From Betaproteobacteria bacterium (lineage in GTDB: Bacteria; Pseudomonadota; Gammaproteobacteria; Burkholderiales; Burkholderiaceae), in assembly GCA_018969885.1 (NCBI GenBank), contig JAGWXN010000053.1, positions 1 to 14,198 of the forward strand: DNA of 14,198 nt, in the 5' to 3' direction. Positions within the stretch are counted from its first letter, which is position 1. Each line of letters starts with the position of its first letter. Shown here piece by piece: positions 7,248-14,198 of the stretch. A program made the translations under genes and the position numbers. The notes under the pieces are model-generated. The model was not told where the DNA came from, searched no databases, and saw only the letters and a list, made by a program, of their open reading frames with translations.

Positions 7248-8567
7248 ATGAGCGCGATCAACCTCGACTATCTGGTGCAGCCCGACCGCGTGCACCGCAG
7301 CGTCTATACCGACCCCACCCTCTTCGATCTCGAGATGGAGCACGTCTTCGAGAAAATCTGGGTGTATTGCGGCCATGAATCACAGGTGAAGAAGCCGGGC
7401 GATTACTGGACCCTGCAGATTGGCCGTCAGCCGATGGTGATGGTGCGCGGTGAGGACATGCGTATTCATGTGCTCTACAACCGCTGCCCGCACCGCGGCG
7501 TGATGCTTTGCGGCAACCAGAGCGGCAATACCGGCAAGCATTTCGTGTGTTCGTATCACGCCTGGAGCTTCAAGCTCGATGGCCGTATCAGCGCGATTCC
7601 GCTCGCCAAGGGCTACGACGGCACGCGGCTCACGTTTGACGATCCACAGGCGAGCATGGTGCCAGCGGCGCGCGTCGACAGTTACCGCGGCTTTGTGTTT
7701 GCGAGTCTGTCGCCCACCGGGCCCTCGCTCACTGAATTTCTCGGCGATTCCAAGGTGGCGTTTGACGACATCTGCGATCGCTCGCCGGAAGGTGAGGTGG
7801 AGGCGGTACCCGTTTGCCACCGCGTGATGCAGCGTTCGAACTGGAAGTTCTTCATGGAGAACCAGCTCGATGCCCTGCATCCGTCGGTTACCCATCAGTC
7901 CACCGGCGTGCCTGCACGGCGCGTCGAGAACCGGCTGAAGGCCGAACAGGGCAAGGCGCCGTTGTTTTTCCACTATCTGTCCACCTTTGCCTCGAGCTTT
8001 GATCAGTGGGATAGCGTGCAGACCGTCAATTTCCCGAACGGTCACGGCATTCTCAAGGCCTATATGGGGCTCCGACCGACCGACCCCGATACGCTTGAGT
8101 ATGAAGCGCTGATGAAGAAAGCCTACGGCGAAGCGAAGGCCGAGGAATATCTGTCGCGAAGCATCCATCATGTGCTGGTCTATCCCTATCTGTCGGTGCA
8201 GTCGCCGCTCCAGCAGTTACGCTGTCTGCGTCCGATCGGACCCGATCGCACGCTGTCTGAGATCTGGCACTTCCGCCTGAAGGGGGTGCCCGAGGCGATC
8301 TATCGGCGTTCGCTCTGGTACTTCAACCTGGTCAACTCCCCGGCCACCATGATCAATGCCGATGACCTTGAAAACTGGACCAAGGGCCAGTGGGGCCTGC
8401 AGTCCAAAGGTGGTGACTGGGTGAGCTTCCACCGTGAGCATGGCCGCGATACCGAGACCGATGGCGTGTCCTACTCGAACAAGGGCACCTCGGAAGTCGT
8501 GATGCGCAATCAGTTCAAGGCCTGGAAGGCCTACATGCAGCCGGCGGTCGCCGGCGCGGCAGCCTGA
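7248..8567 (+). CDS. Rieske aromatic-ring-hydroxylating oxygenase, alpha (catalytic) subunit
   Basis: This 439-residue protein is the large subunit of a ring-hydroxylating oxygenase, which adds oxygen to an aromatic ring using electrons passed through a Rieske [2Fe-2S] centre. The Rieske ligands are Cys80, His82, Cys101 and His104 (CPHRG and CSYHAW). The catalytic mononuclear iron site is visible as Asp208, His211 and His216 in ENQLDALHPSVTH; acidic residues at about 372-375 (ADDLENW) lie where the third iron ligand is expected. Length is typical for the alpha-beta type. The ATG at 7248 is chosen for GGAG at 7238-7241; the in-frame codons at 7185 and 7218 lack a well-spaced site. The beta gene follows after 13 bases. 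Substrate unknown; benzoate-, cumate- or salicylate-like aromatics are possible. Confidence 0.92.
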   Translation: MSAINLDYLVQPDRVHRSVYTDPTLFDLEMEHVFEKIWVYCGHESQVKKPGDYWTLQIGRQPMVMVRGEDMRIHVLYNRCPHRGVMLCGNQSGNTGKHFVCSYHAWSFKLDGRISAIPLAKGYDGTRLTFDDPQASMVPAARVDSYRGFVFASLSPTGPSLTEFLGDSKVAFDDICDRSPEGEVEAVPVCHRVMQRSNWKFFMENQLDALHPSVTHQSTGVPARRVENRLKAEQGKAPLFFHYLSTFASSFDQWDSVQTVNFPNGHGILKAYMGLRPTDPDTLEYEALMKKAYGEAKAEEYLSRSIHHVLVYPYLSVQSPLQQLRCLRPIGPDRTLSEIWHFRLKGVPEAIYRRSLWYFNLVNSPATMINADDLENWTKGQWGLQSKGGDWVSFHREHGRDTETDGVSYSNKGTSEVVMRNQFKAWKAYMQPAVAGAAA

Positions 8568-8580
8568 AAGGAGATTGGCG

Positions 8581-9207
8581 ATGGAACGCAAGGATGTCAG
8601 CCAGGCCCTCGGCACCGGCGTGGTGATCGAGGCGATTGAATCGATGACCGGCGCCGAGTCGATTGCGCCTGAACACGTGGGCCGTGGGCGCCTGCCCGCG
8701 ACCGGCTATCTGCCACATGCCGCAGCGGTCGATCCTGCGCTGCAACGGGAAGTGGAAACGCTGCTCTATCGCCAGGCTGCGATGCTCGATGCGAAAGCCT
8801 GGTCGGAGTGGTGTGGTCTGTTCAGCGACCATGGCATTTATTGGATGCCTGCCACGCCCGACCAGACTGACTGGGAGGGGCAGCCCTCGATCTTTGCCGA
8901 AGACGGCCTGCTTCGCGAGGTTCGCATGGGCCGGCTTCAGCACCCCAATGCCTGGTCACAGGCCGCCAGCTGGGCGACCAACCATCTGGTGGGCAACGTA
9001 ATCATCGAATCGGCGGCGCCCGACCGGGTCGAGGTCTATTCCCGGTTCCAGATGATGGAAATGCGGCGCGACGACATCCGGCACTTTGCCGGGAGCTACC
9101 GGCATACCCTGGTCCGGGAGCAGGGAACGCTAAAAATTGCGCTCCAGCGGGTTGATCTGACTAACGGTCAAGGGCTTTACGAGTACGTGTTGCAGGCCTG
9201 GGTCTGA
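8581..9207 (+). CDS. Rieske ring-hydroxylating oxygenase, beta subunit
   Basis: This 208-residue protein is the small structural subunit that packs with alpha subunits, probably as an alpha3beta3 hexamer. From about residue 45 it shows the NTF2/SnoaL-like beta-subunit pattern: VETLLYRQAAMLDAKAWSEW, then LFSDHGIYWMP, and later ATNHLVGNVIIE and FAGSYRHTLV. The first 40 or so residues are extra compared with many beta subunits and are of unknown role. AAGGAG at 8568-8573 sits 7 bases before the ATG at 8581; a TTG two codons upstream lies too near that site. The gene clearly forms an operon with alpha. No ferredoxin or reductase gene follows; the next gene is htpX. Confidence 0.9.
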   Translation: MERKDVSQALGTGVVIEAIESMTGAESIAPEHVGRGRLPATGYLPHAAAVDPALQREVETLLYRQAAMLDAKAWSEWCGLFSDHGIYWMPATPDQTDWEGQPSIFAEDGLLREVRMGRLQHPNAWSQAASWATNHLVGNVIIESAAPDRVEVYSRFQMMEMRRDDIRHFAGSYRHTLVREQGTLKIALQRVDLTNGQGLYEYVLQAWV

Positions 9208-9291
9208 GGTTAAAACTGGGGGGCTCGCTGTGCCGCGCTTGATCGGCATGCCGCTGGCGGCTGGGCTGCAATCAGCTTTGCCGCTTCCCAT

Positions 9292-9310
9292 CAAGGGTAT
9301 TGACCCCTTG
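9292..9310. repeat. Inverted repeat CAAGGG-N7-CCCTTG upstream of htpX
   Basis: CAAGGG (9292-9297) and CCCTTG (9305-9310) form a 6-bp inverted repeat 61 bases before the htpX start. It could be an operator or part of the htpX promoter. The right arm runs into CTTGTAA, which faintly resembles a heat-shock (sigma-32) -35 element, but no convincing CCCCAT-like -10 follows at the right distance. The 163-base gap that holds it also has a weak hairpin, GCTG-CAAT-CAGC followed by TTT (9265-9279), after the oxygenase genes. Function is not established. Confidence 0.3.
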
Positions 9311-9370
9311 TAATTGCCCTGATTCGCTACGATATCGGCTTATCTTTTGCCGGTGCCGGAGGGCAGGGTC

Positions 9371-10243
9371 ATGAAACGAGTCATTTTGTTCATTCTCACG
9401 AACCTGGCGGTGATGCTGGTGCTCAGCATCGTTGTCAACGTTCTCGGCCTCAACCGCTTTCTGTCCAGTGCCGGGCTGAACCTTGGCACGCTGCTGGTGT
9501 TTGCGGCAGTCATGGGGTTTGGGGGCGCGTTCATTTCGCTCCTCATGAGTAAGCCCATGGCCAAATGGTCTACGGGCGCACAAATCATCAACGACTCGCC
9601 TGATCCCGGGCACCAGTGGATCGTCCGCACGGTGGCGCGCTTCTCCCAGAAGGCGGGCATCAACATGCCCGAGGTCGCCATCTACGAGGGCGAACCCAAT
9701 GCCTTCGCGACCGGCGCCTTCAAGAATTCGGCCCTGGTGGCAGTGTCCACGGGGCTCCTTCAGTCCATGAGTCGGGATGAAGTCGAGGCGGTCATTGGCC
9801 ATGAGGTGGCGCATGTGGCCAATGGCGACATGGTCACGCTCACGCTCATTCAAGGCGTCATGAACACGTTCGTGGTGTTCATCTCCCGGGTCGTGGGCTA
9901 TGTGGTCGACCGCATGATTCTTCAAAATAAAGACGATGCCCCGGGCATGGGCTACATCATTACCACCATCGTCATGGACATTCTCCTGGGCGTGCTTGCG
10001 GCCATGGTCGTCGCCTGGTTCTCCCGCCAGCGCGAATATCGTGCTGATTCCGGAGCCGCGCAATACATGGGGCAGCGCCAGTCCATGATCAACGCGCTCG
10101 CACGGCTGGGCAACCTTGATCCGGGCGAGCTTCCCAAGACCGTACAGAACATGGGCATCAGCTCGCGGCCGAGCGGCATCATGGCGCTGTTTTCCAGCCA
10201 CCCGCCGATCGAGGAACGTATTCGCGCGCTCCAGGCGCAGTAA
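9371..10243 (+). CDS. htpX: Membrane zinc protease HtpX
   Basis: This 290-residue protein is HtpX, an inner-membrane M48 zinc metalloprotease that degrades misfolded membrane proteins alongside FtsH. The zinc site is His144-Glu145-x-x-His148 ([11 protein letters not shown]), with Glu222 in [10 protein letters not shown] as the third ligand. Two N-terminal membrane segments (about 4-24 and 38-58) and two more after the active site (about 163-183 and 194-216) match the family. Diagnostic stretches include [21 protein letters not shown] and the C-terminal [10 protein letters not shown]. The ATG at 9371 follows GGAGGG (9358-9363) and gives the usual start [15 protein letters not shown]. It is a housekeeping stress gene and probably unrelated in function to the oxygenases on either side; in many proteobacteria it is heat-induced. 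Confidence 0.96.
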   Translation: MKRVILFILTNLAVMLVLSIVVNVLGLNRFLSSAGLNLGTLLVFAAVMGFGGAFISLLMSKPMAKWSTGAQIINDSPDPGHQWIVRTVARFSQKAGINMPEVAIYEGEPNAFATGAFKNSALVAVSTGLLQSMSRDEVEAVIGHEVAHVANGDMVTLTLIQGVMNTFVVFISRVVGYVVDRMILQNKDDAPGMGYIITTIVMDILLGVLAAMVVAWFSRQREYRADSGAAQYMGQRQSMINALARLGNLDPGELPKTVQNMGISSRPSGIMALFSSHPPIEERIRALQAQ

Positions 10244-10250
10244 ACCGGTC

Positions 10251-10272
10251 GCGGGGGCCGCAACGCCCCCGC
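10251..10272. terminator. Hairpin terminator after htpX
   Basis: GCGGGGGC (10251-10258) and GCCCCCGC (10265-10272) form a perfect 8-bp GC stem with a 6-base loop CGCAAC, starting 8 bases after the htpX stop. A T-run is missing on both strands, so termination may be weak or Rho-assisted. It lies between htpX and the opposite-strand sulfatase remnant and could have served both converging genes. Confidence 0.55.
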
Positions 10273-10289
10273 GTGCAGCCTCGATGCGA

Positions 10290-10456
10290 CTAAGCGATGC
10301 GTGTTGGGCGCGGGCTGCGGTCGGAAAGCGCCATCATCTTCTGCACCATCTGCTCGAGCAGGGTGGCGCGTAAAGCCGGCTCTCGCTCCCACAAGTTGTG
10401 GCGTTCAAGCGGGTCGGCGTTCAAATCATAGAGCTCCCCCCAGTCGGCGCGGCCAT
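10290..10456 (-). pseudogene. Sulfatase gene remnant (3' end, apparent internal deletion)
   Basis: Minus-strand sequence ending at TAG 10290-10292 encodes the C-terminus of a type I (alkaline-phosphatase-fold) sulfatase. From 10445 down it reads DWGELYDLNADPLERHNLW, then LLEQMVQKMMAL, then SDRSPRPTRIA, matching the family's usual ELYDL-x-x-DP-x-E-x-x-NLW ending. The frame is open only to 10502, and nothing upstream looks like a sulfatase: the catalytic domain with the formylglycine site is missing. An AGGAG (10463-10467) lies 6 bases before an ATG (10456-10454, read backwards) in a different frame. It looks like the gene's own start fused to its end by a deletion that also shifted the frame. 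The frame-linking residues GDNDGRA may thus be junction sequence. No function is expected. Confidence 0.75.
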
Positions 10457-10466
10457 CGTTGTCTCC

Positions 10467-10631
10467 TCGTTTCGAATGTCCCGATGGTACCCGGTGGTCT
10501 TTTCATGCAACCAGGCAGATCCGCCTGCAGCGGGCGGCCCATCCATCCTTTGCGTTCCAATAAACGCTTGCTATGCTCGTTGCATTCGAGCCGGATGGCA
10601 CGGCCAGTCAGAAAAATTCACGGAGACCGAC
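10467..10631. other. Intergenic region with candidate promoter for the cleavage oxygenase
   Basis: These 165 bases separate the sulfatase remnant from the cleavage oxygenase start and hold no gene I can recognise. A sigma-70-like pair, TTGCGT (10550-10555) and TATGCT (10572-10577) with 16 bases between, lies about 55 bases before the oxygenase ATG; the fit is moderate (three and four of six). A small hairpin, CCGCC (10521-10525) with GGCGG (10533-10537), lies just upstream and could be an operator. If the sulfatase gene once began at about 10456, this was the shared divergent control region. Confidence 0.35.
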
Positions 10632-12077
10632 ATGGGCGCGAGCGACGTACCAGTGCTGGAGGGCGGTTTTGCGCCGATCGAATCAGAGCGCGTCATCGAG
10701 CTCACCGATATTGAAGGTGAGATTCCGGCTGACCTCAACGGCATCCATGTTCGTAACGGCCCCAATCGGCGCTTTGAAGCACCGGGTCGCTATCACTGGT
10801 TTGATGGCGATGGCATGTTGCACTCGGTCGAGTTCGATCGTGGCCGCGCGCGGTACCGTAACCGCTGGATCCACACGGCGGGGCTGGACGAAGAATTGTC
10901 GGCCGGTCGCGCGCTGTGGCAGGGCGTGAAAGACCCCCCCCGGCGCGATCGCCCCGATCAGCCACTCAAGAACACCTCGAACACCGACGTCAAATTCTTC
11001 GCGGGTGATCTGCTGACCATGTGGTATCTGGGTGGCACGGTCTATCGCTGCGATCCGCACGATCTCTCCACGCGTGGTCCGCTCTCGCTCGATGCCCGTC
11101 TGGAAGGACTGCCGATCTCGGCTCACTCCAAGGTCGATGAGCGCACAGGCGAATTCCTGTTTTTTGCCTATGGCAAGAAGGCGCCCTACATGCACTACGG
11201 CGTGCTCGACCGGCGGGGGGCGCTACGCACCCTCATGCCGGTAGAACTGCCCGGACCGCGCCTGCCGCACGACATGGCAATCACCACGAACTACACCATC
11301 CTCCATGACCTGCCGCTCTTCTATGACATGGACGCGTTTTCGGCGGGCCGCCACAAGCTTCGCTTCTACGAGCAGATGCCCGCGCGCTTTGGCATCGTTC
11401 CCCGGCACGGCAACCCCAGCCAGATTCGCTGGTTCGAGGCCAACCCCATCTACATCTATCACGTGTCCAACGCCTGGGAAGAAGATGATGGGCAGGGCGG
11501 CACTGAAATCGTGATGACCGGCACACCATTCAAGTTCCCACGCCGGCCCGACGGCATGATCGACGCTGCGAAGGTGCCACGCTATTTCGCCGAACTTGAT
11601 AACGACTGCATGTTCTACGAGTGGCGGTTCAACCTGCGCACCGGTCAGACCCGCGAGCGCGTCATTGATGATTTCATCAACACCGAATTTCCTGTCATCA
11701 ACTCCACCATGCAGGGTGTGCGCACACGCTACTCATGGAACCTGTTGATGGGTCGGGTCAACCGACCTGAAGAACCGCGTTTTGGGGGTCTCGCCCGCTA
11801 CGATCTTGAAACCGGCCGTTGTCAGGTCTATCACGAAGGTCCATCGAAGTGGTGGAGCGAGGCACCCTTTGCGCCGGCCGACGCCATGAAGGCCGAGGAC
11901 GATGGCTATCTGGTGGGCTTCATGACCGACCACGAGACGCTGCAGTCCTACTGCACGGTGTTCGATGCCCGCGATGTGAGCCGTGGTCCGGTAGCCCGCA
12001 TCCGCGTGCCCGAGCGTGTCCCCAATGGCTTTCATGCCACGTGGGTGAGCGCTGAGCGCCTGCGGCGAGGCTGGTGA
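10632..12077 (+). CDS. Carotenoid/lignostilbene-type cleavage oxygenase (RPE65/CCD family)
   Basis: This 481-residue iron enzyme belongs to the family that splits conjugated C=C bonds of carotenoids, stilbenes or related phenylpropenoids with O2 to give two carbonyl products. The four iron-binding histidines are visible: His165 (SAHSKVD), His213 (PHDMAIT), His277 (YHVSNAWEEDD) and His468 (NGFHATWV). The second-shell Glu in NAWEEDD and the EFPVIN segment are present. The N-terminal GIHVRNGPN and HWFDGDGMLHSV are family hallmarks. Length is normal. The ATG at 10632 has GGAG at 10622-10625; the frame stays open further upstream, but that part covers the sulfatase remnant and is not homologous. 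No signal peptide is seen. It lies 28 bases before the second importer, suggesting one operon. A lignostilbene-like aromatic substrate fits the context better than a carotenoid, by inference. Confidence 0.92.
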   Translation: MGASDVPVLEGGFAPIESERVIELTDIEGEIPADLNGIHVRNGPNRRFEAPGRYHWFDGDGMLHSVEFDRGRARYRNRWIHTAGLDEELSAGRALWQGVKDPPRRDRPDQPLKNTSNTDVKFFAGDLLTMWYLGGTVYRCDPHDLSTRGPLSLDARLEGLPISAHSKVDERTGEFLFFAYGKKAPYMHYGVLDRRGALRTLMPVELPGPRLPHDMAITTNYTILHDLPLFYDMDAFSAGRHKLRFYEQMPARFGIVPRHGNPSQIRWFEANPIYIYHVSNAWEEDDGQGGTEIVMTGTPFKFPRRPDGMIDAAKVPRYFAELDNDCMFYEWRFNLRTGQTRERVIDDFINTEFPVINSTMQGVRTRYSWNLLMGRVNRPEEPRFGGLARYDLETGRCQVYHEGPSKWWSEAPFAPADAMKAEDDGYLVGFMTDHETLQSYCTVFDARDVSRGPVARIRVPERVPNGFHATWVSAERLRRGW

Positions 12078-12105
12078 CACGCGCGCTGCCTGCCGCTTCA
12101 TCAGG

Positions 12106-12987
12106 ATGGACGCTGCGCTCGCCCAGCTGCTTCAGCTGATTGCAAACGGTATTGCAATCGGCGCCATCTACGCGCTGGTGGCGCTGGGGCTGGTGCTCAC
12201 CTATAAGGCAACCGAGGTGCTCAATTTTGCACACGGTGATGTGCTGATGGCCTCGGCGTTCGTGGGCTGGGCGCTGATCGCCGGGGCTGGCTGGCCCTTC
12301 TGGCTCGCGATTCCGGTGGTGCTTGGGTTTGCCGCAGCGCTTGGCTGGGCAATCGACCGTCAGCTTCTGCGGCGTATTGCTGGGCAGCCGCAGTTTGCCG
12401 GCGTGATGCTCACCATTGCCATTGCGTTCATGATTCGTGGTGCGGTGAGCATGGTGTTCGGTCCGGACTCGCGCCGCTTCGAGGTGCCGTTCCAGGGCCG
12501 CACCCAGATCGGGCCGTTGGTGATCAATGACCTGAACCTGGTGATCCTGGGGGTCGCCCTGCTGATCACCGTCACCTTGTTTGCCTTCCTGGGCCGTACG
12601 CGGCTGGGGCTCGCCATTCAGGCGTCGTCGCAGAACCAGCTGGCAGCCTATCTCAACGGCATTCGGGTAAAGGCACTGTCATCGCTCGTCTGGGCGCTAT
12701 CGGGGGCCATCTCGGCGGTGTGCGGGCTGCTGCTCGCGCCGGTGGCGCTGGTCGATATCGGGCTCTGGGTGGTGGTGTTGAAGGCGCTGGCGGCGCTGGT
12801 GCTGGGCGGCTTTGGCAGTGTGCCCGGCGCCATTCTGGGCGGCGTGCTGATTGGCGTGATCGAGCAACTGGCCGGTGTGTATCTGCCCGATGGCAGCAAA
12901 GACGTGGCGGCCTATCTGGTGCTGATTGGCGTGCTGGTGGTCTGGCCGCGCGGCCTCCTTGGCGAAGCGCACGGGCGACGGGTCTGA
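12106..12987 (+). CDS. Second HAAT ABC transporter permease, LivH family
   Basis: This 293-residue membrane protein is a LivH-type pore subunit of a second importer, clearly different from the one at 1438. Its hallmark is ALGLVLTYKATEVLNFAHGDVLM (about 26-48), with the docking loop SSQNQLAAYLNGIRVKALS at about 169-187 and the end VVWPRGLLGE. About eight membrane segments are expected. The ATG at 12106 directly follows AGG with no gap, so its ribosome site is weak; no better in-frame start is visible. The preceding cleavage oxygenase stops 28 bases upstream and no terminator lies between. The LivM gene starts 4 bases after this stop. Substrate unknown. Confidence 0.93.
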   Translation: MDAALAQLLQLIANGIAIGAIYALVALGLVLTYKATEVLNFAHGDVLMASAFVGWALIAGAGWPFWLAIPVVLGFAAALGWAIDRQLLRRIAGQPQFAGVMLTIAIAFMIRGAVSMVFGPDSRRFEVPFQGRTQIGPLVINDLNLVILGVALLITVTLFAFLGRTRLGLAIQASSQNQLAAYLNGIRVKALSSLVWALSGAISAVCGLLLAPVALVDIGLWVVVLKALAALVLGGFGSVPGAILGGVLIGVIEQLAGVYLPDGSKDVAAYLVLIGVLVVWPRGLLGEAHGRRV

Positions 12988-12991
12988 GGCC

Positions 12992-14068
12992 ATGCGTTTT
13001 CCCTACGACACCTCCTATCTCGATGGCCTGCGGCTGGTCCGTTACCGGCAGGACTGGGTTTTATGGGGGCTGCTGCTCGCCCTATTGATTGCTGCGCCCG
13101 CCTTCCTGCCTAAATTCTTCATTGGCGAAGTGACCTATCTCTTCATTCTGTGTCTGGCGAGCCTGGGTCTCATGGTGCTCACCGGCTACACCGGGCAAGT
13201 GTCGCTGGGGCATGCCGCATTCATCGCAATCGGCGCCTATTCGCATGCGTGGTTGCTCACTCAGGGTATGCCCTGGATGCTGAGCGTGGCGGGTGCCACC
13301 GCACTGTCAGCGCTGGTGGGCCTCTTGATCGGCCTGCCCGCCATTCGGGTGTCCGGTCTGTATCTGGCCATGGTCACGCTCGCCTTTTCAATGGTCATTG
13401 AACAGGTGGCGGGTCGCTGGAAGAGCGTGACGGGCGGGCATAACGGGATGCCAGTCCCCGACCTCGTGGTCTTTGGCCTTTCGCTGGGCGGGCTCAAGCC
13501 CTTCTACTACCTGAGTCTTACGGTCCTGGTGATGGTGGTGCTGGGGCTGGCCAATCTGATGCGAAGCCAGACGGGGCGGGCGTTCATCGGGGTGCGCGAT
13601 TCCGAAGCCGCAGCGCATGCGTTGGGCATCCAGGTGGCGGGGACCAAGGTGCTTGCTTTTGTCGTGTCGGCGGCGGTGACCGGGCTGTCCGGAGCTTTGC
13701 TTGCCCACCATGTGCAGTTCCTCTCGCCCGAGGCCTTCAGCATGCTGCTGTCACTTGAACTGGTGCTGATGGTGGTGATCGGCGGGCTGGGGTCGCTTCG
13801 CGGGGCGGTGCTGGGGGCGCTTCTGATCGGCATGCTGCCCACGCTCATCTCGCGCGTAAAGCCGCTGCTGCCCGATCACATCGCCAAGCAGATGGGGCTG
13901 GAGATTTTCATGTTTGGCCTGGTGCTCGCGCTCTTCGTGCTGTTCGAGCCGCGCGGCTTAAATGGCCGATGGCTCAAGTTCCGCGCTTTCCTGGAGAGCT
14001 TTCCGCTTTATCGGCGCGATACCTTCCGGCGCGGCAAGACCTACATGAAGTCGGAGCGCTACCGATGA
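12992..14068 (+). CDS. Second HAAT ABC transporter permease, LivM family
   Basis: This 358-residue protein is the LivM partner of the preceding LivH. The hallmark LASLGLMVLTGYTGQVSLGHAAFIAIGAY lies at about 53-81, and the docking segment GVRDSEAAAHALGIQVAGTK at about 200-219. The C-terminus carries a basic tail after FEPRGLNGRW, with FPLYRRDTFRRGKTYMKSER, which the LivM at 2355 lacks. I recall this tail from a subgroup of beta-proteobacterial HAAT permeases, but could not check it. The ATG at 12992 has GAGG just upstream; the earlier in-frame codons fall inside livH. Its stop overlaps the next ATG as ATGA, so translation is coupled to LivG. Confidence 0.93.
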   Translation: MRFPYDTSYLDGLRLVRYRQDWVLWGLLLALLIAAPAFLPKFFIGEVTYLFILCLASLGLMVLTGYTGQVSLGHAAFIAIGAYSHAWLLTQGMPWMLSVAGATALSALVGLLIGLPAIRVSGLYLAMVTLAFSMVIEQVAGRWKSVTGGHNGMPVPDLVVFGLSLGGLKPFYYLSLTVLVMVVLGLANLMRSQTGRAFIGVRDSEAAAHALGIQVAGTKVLAFVVSAAVTGLSGALLAHHVQFLSPEAFSMLLSLELVLMVVIGGLGSLRGAVLGALLIGMLPTLISRVKPLLPDHIAKQMGLEIFMFGLVLALFVLFEPRGLNGRWLKFRAFLESFPLYRRDTFRRGKTYMKSERYR

Positions 14069-14198
14069 GCGCAGGCAGTCCGTCGCTCGATCACGGCCCC
14101 ATGCTCGAGGTCGAGAATCTGTCGCTCGCTTTTGGTGGTGTGCGGGCAATCGATGCCCTCAGTTTTTCGGTGGATCGTGGCGAGGTGTTTGCGATCAT
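14065..14198 (+). CDS. Second HAAT ABC transporter ATPase, LivG-type (5' end only)
   Basis: The first 44 residues of an ABC ATPase run off the window. The ATG overlaps the LivM stop (ATGA). After a short polar leader (MSAGSPSLDHGP) comes MLEVENLSLAFGGVRAIDAL and then SFSVDRGEVFAI, the standard first strands of a LivG ATPase just before Walker A, which lies beyond the end. Order and overlap match the first importer. LivF and a binding protein are expected downstream, since none for this system lies in the window. Confidence 0.88.
   Translation, partial: MSAGSPSLDHGPMLEVENLSLAFGGVRAIDALSFSVDRGEVFAI

Noticed and set aside
9251..9262. GCCGCTGGCGGC as a terminator after the oxygenase genes
   Set aside because: The palindrome leaves a two-base loop, too tight for a stable hairpin of that length, and no T-run follows.
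9272..10201. Minus-strand ORF of 309 codons opposite htpX
   Set aside because: HtpX on the plus strand is complete with its zinc motif. The opposite frame is His/Asp/Arg-rich and typical of antisense shadows in GC-rich DNA.
10398..10631. N-terminal extension of the cleavage oxygenase ORF by 78 residues
   Set aside because: It overlaps the sulfatase remnant and promoter-like sequence and has no family similarity. ATG 10632 has a good ribosome site.
1..14198. Toxin-antitoxin, CRISPR, phage or insertion-sequence system
   Set aside because: Apart from the vapC fossil, I saw no repeat array, transposase, integrase, terminal inverted repeats, tRNA or attachment site on either strand.

Overview
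The window looks like a chromosomal segment from a GC-rich proteobacterium. A beta-proteobacterium (Burkholderiales-like) is the most likely source. That guess rests on high GC with G/C-ending codons, two branched-chain-amino-acid-type (HAAT) ABC importers in 14 kb, a Rieske dioxygenase under a divergent LysR regulator, and good AGGAG-type ribosome sites. No 16S rRNA or other phylogenetic marker is present, so the taxon is an inference. No tRNA, rRNA, CRISPR array, insertion sequence or integrase was seen.

Layout. (1) 2-160: 3' end of an unrecognised plus-strand gene. (2) 199-4850: a complete HAAT importer operon in the order periplasmic binding protein, LivH, LivM, LivG, LivF. A strong hairpin separates the binding-protein gene from the permease genes, and the later genes overlap by 1-8 bases. 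(3) 4913-6118: a Bcr/CflA-type MFS exporter. (4) 6115-6252, minus strand: a remnant of a vapC toxin gene, too short to stand out as an ORF. (5) 6195-7154, minus: a LysR regulator whose last codons run into that remnant. (6) 7248-9207: alpha and beta subunits of a Rieske aromatic-ring-hydroxylating oxygenase, divergent from the LysR gene, with a candidate LysR operator over the LysR start codon. (7) 9371-10243: the membrane protease HtpX, then a hairpin terminator. (8) 10290-10456, minus: the 3' end of a sulfatase gene, apparently left by an internal deletion. (9) 10632-14198: a carotenoid/lignostilbene-type cleavage oxygenase followed by a second HAAT operon (LivH, LivM and the start of LivG), cut by the window end.

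How the parts may work together (inference). Two oxygenases that attack aromatic rings or conjugated C=C bonds lie among importers for small carboxylated or aromatic solutes, an exporter and a LysR switch. This reads as a catabolic accessory region for plant- or lignin-type aromatics. The oxygenase at 10632 sits 28 bases before the second importer, which suggests co-transcription and a shared substrate pathway. The Rieske pair has no ferredoxin or reductase nearby and must borrow electron carriers encoded elsewhere. The two gene remnants (vapC and sulfatase) lie at boundaries between modules and record deletions or rearrangements there.

Nothing in the window amounts to a demonstrably new system. 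The most interesting leads are the cleavage oxygenase-importer operon, the two hidden gene remnants, and the LysR protein whose tail is read out of frame through a former toxin gene.
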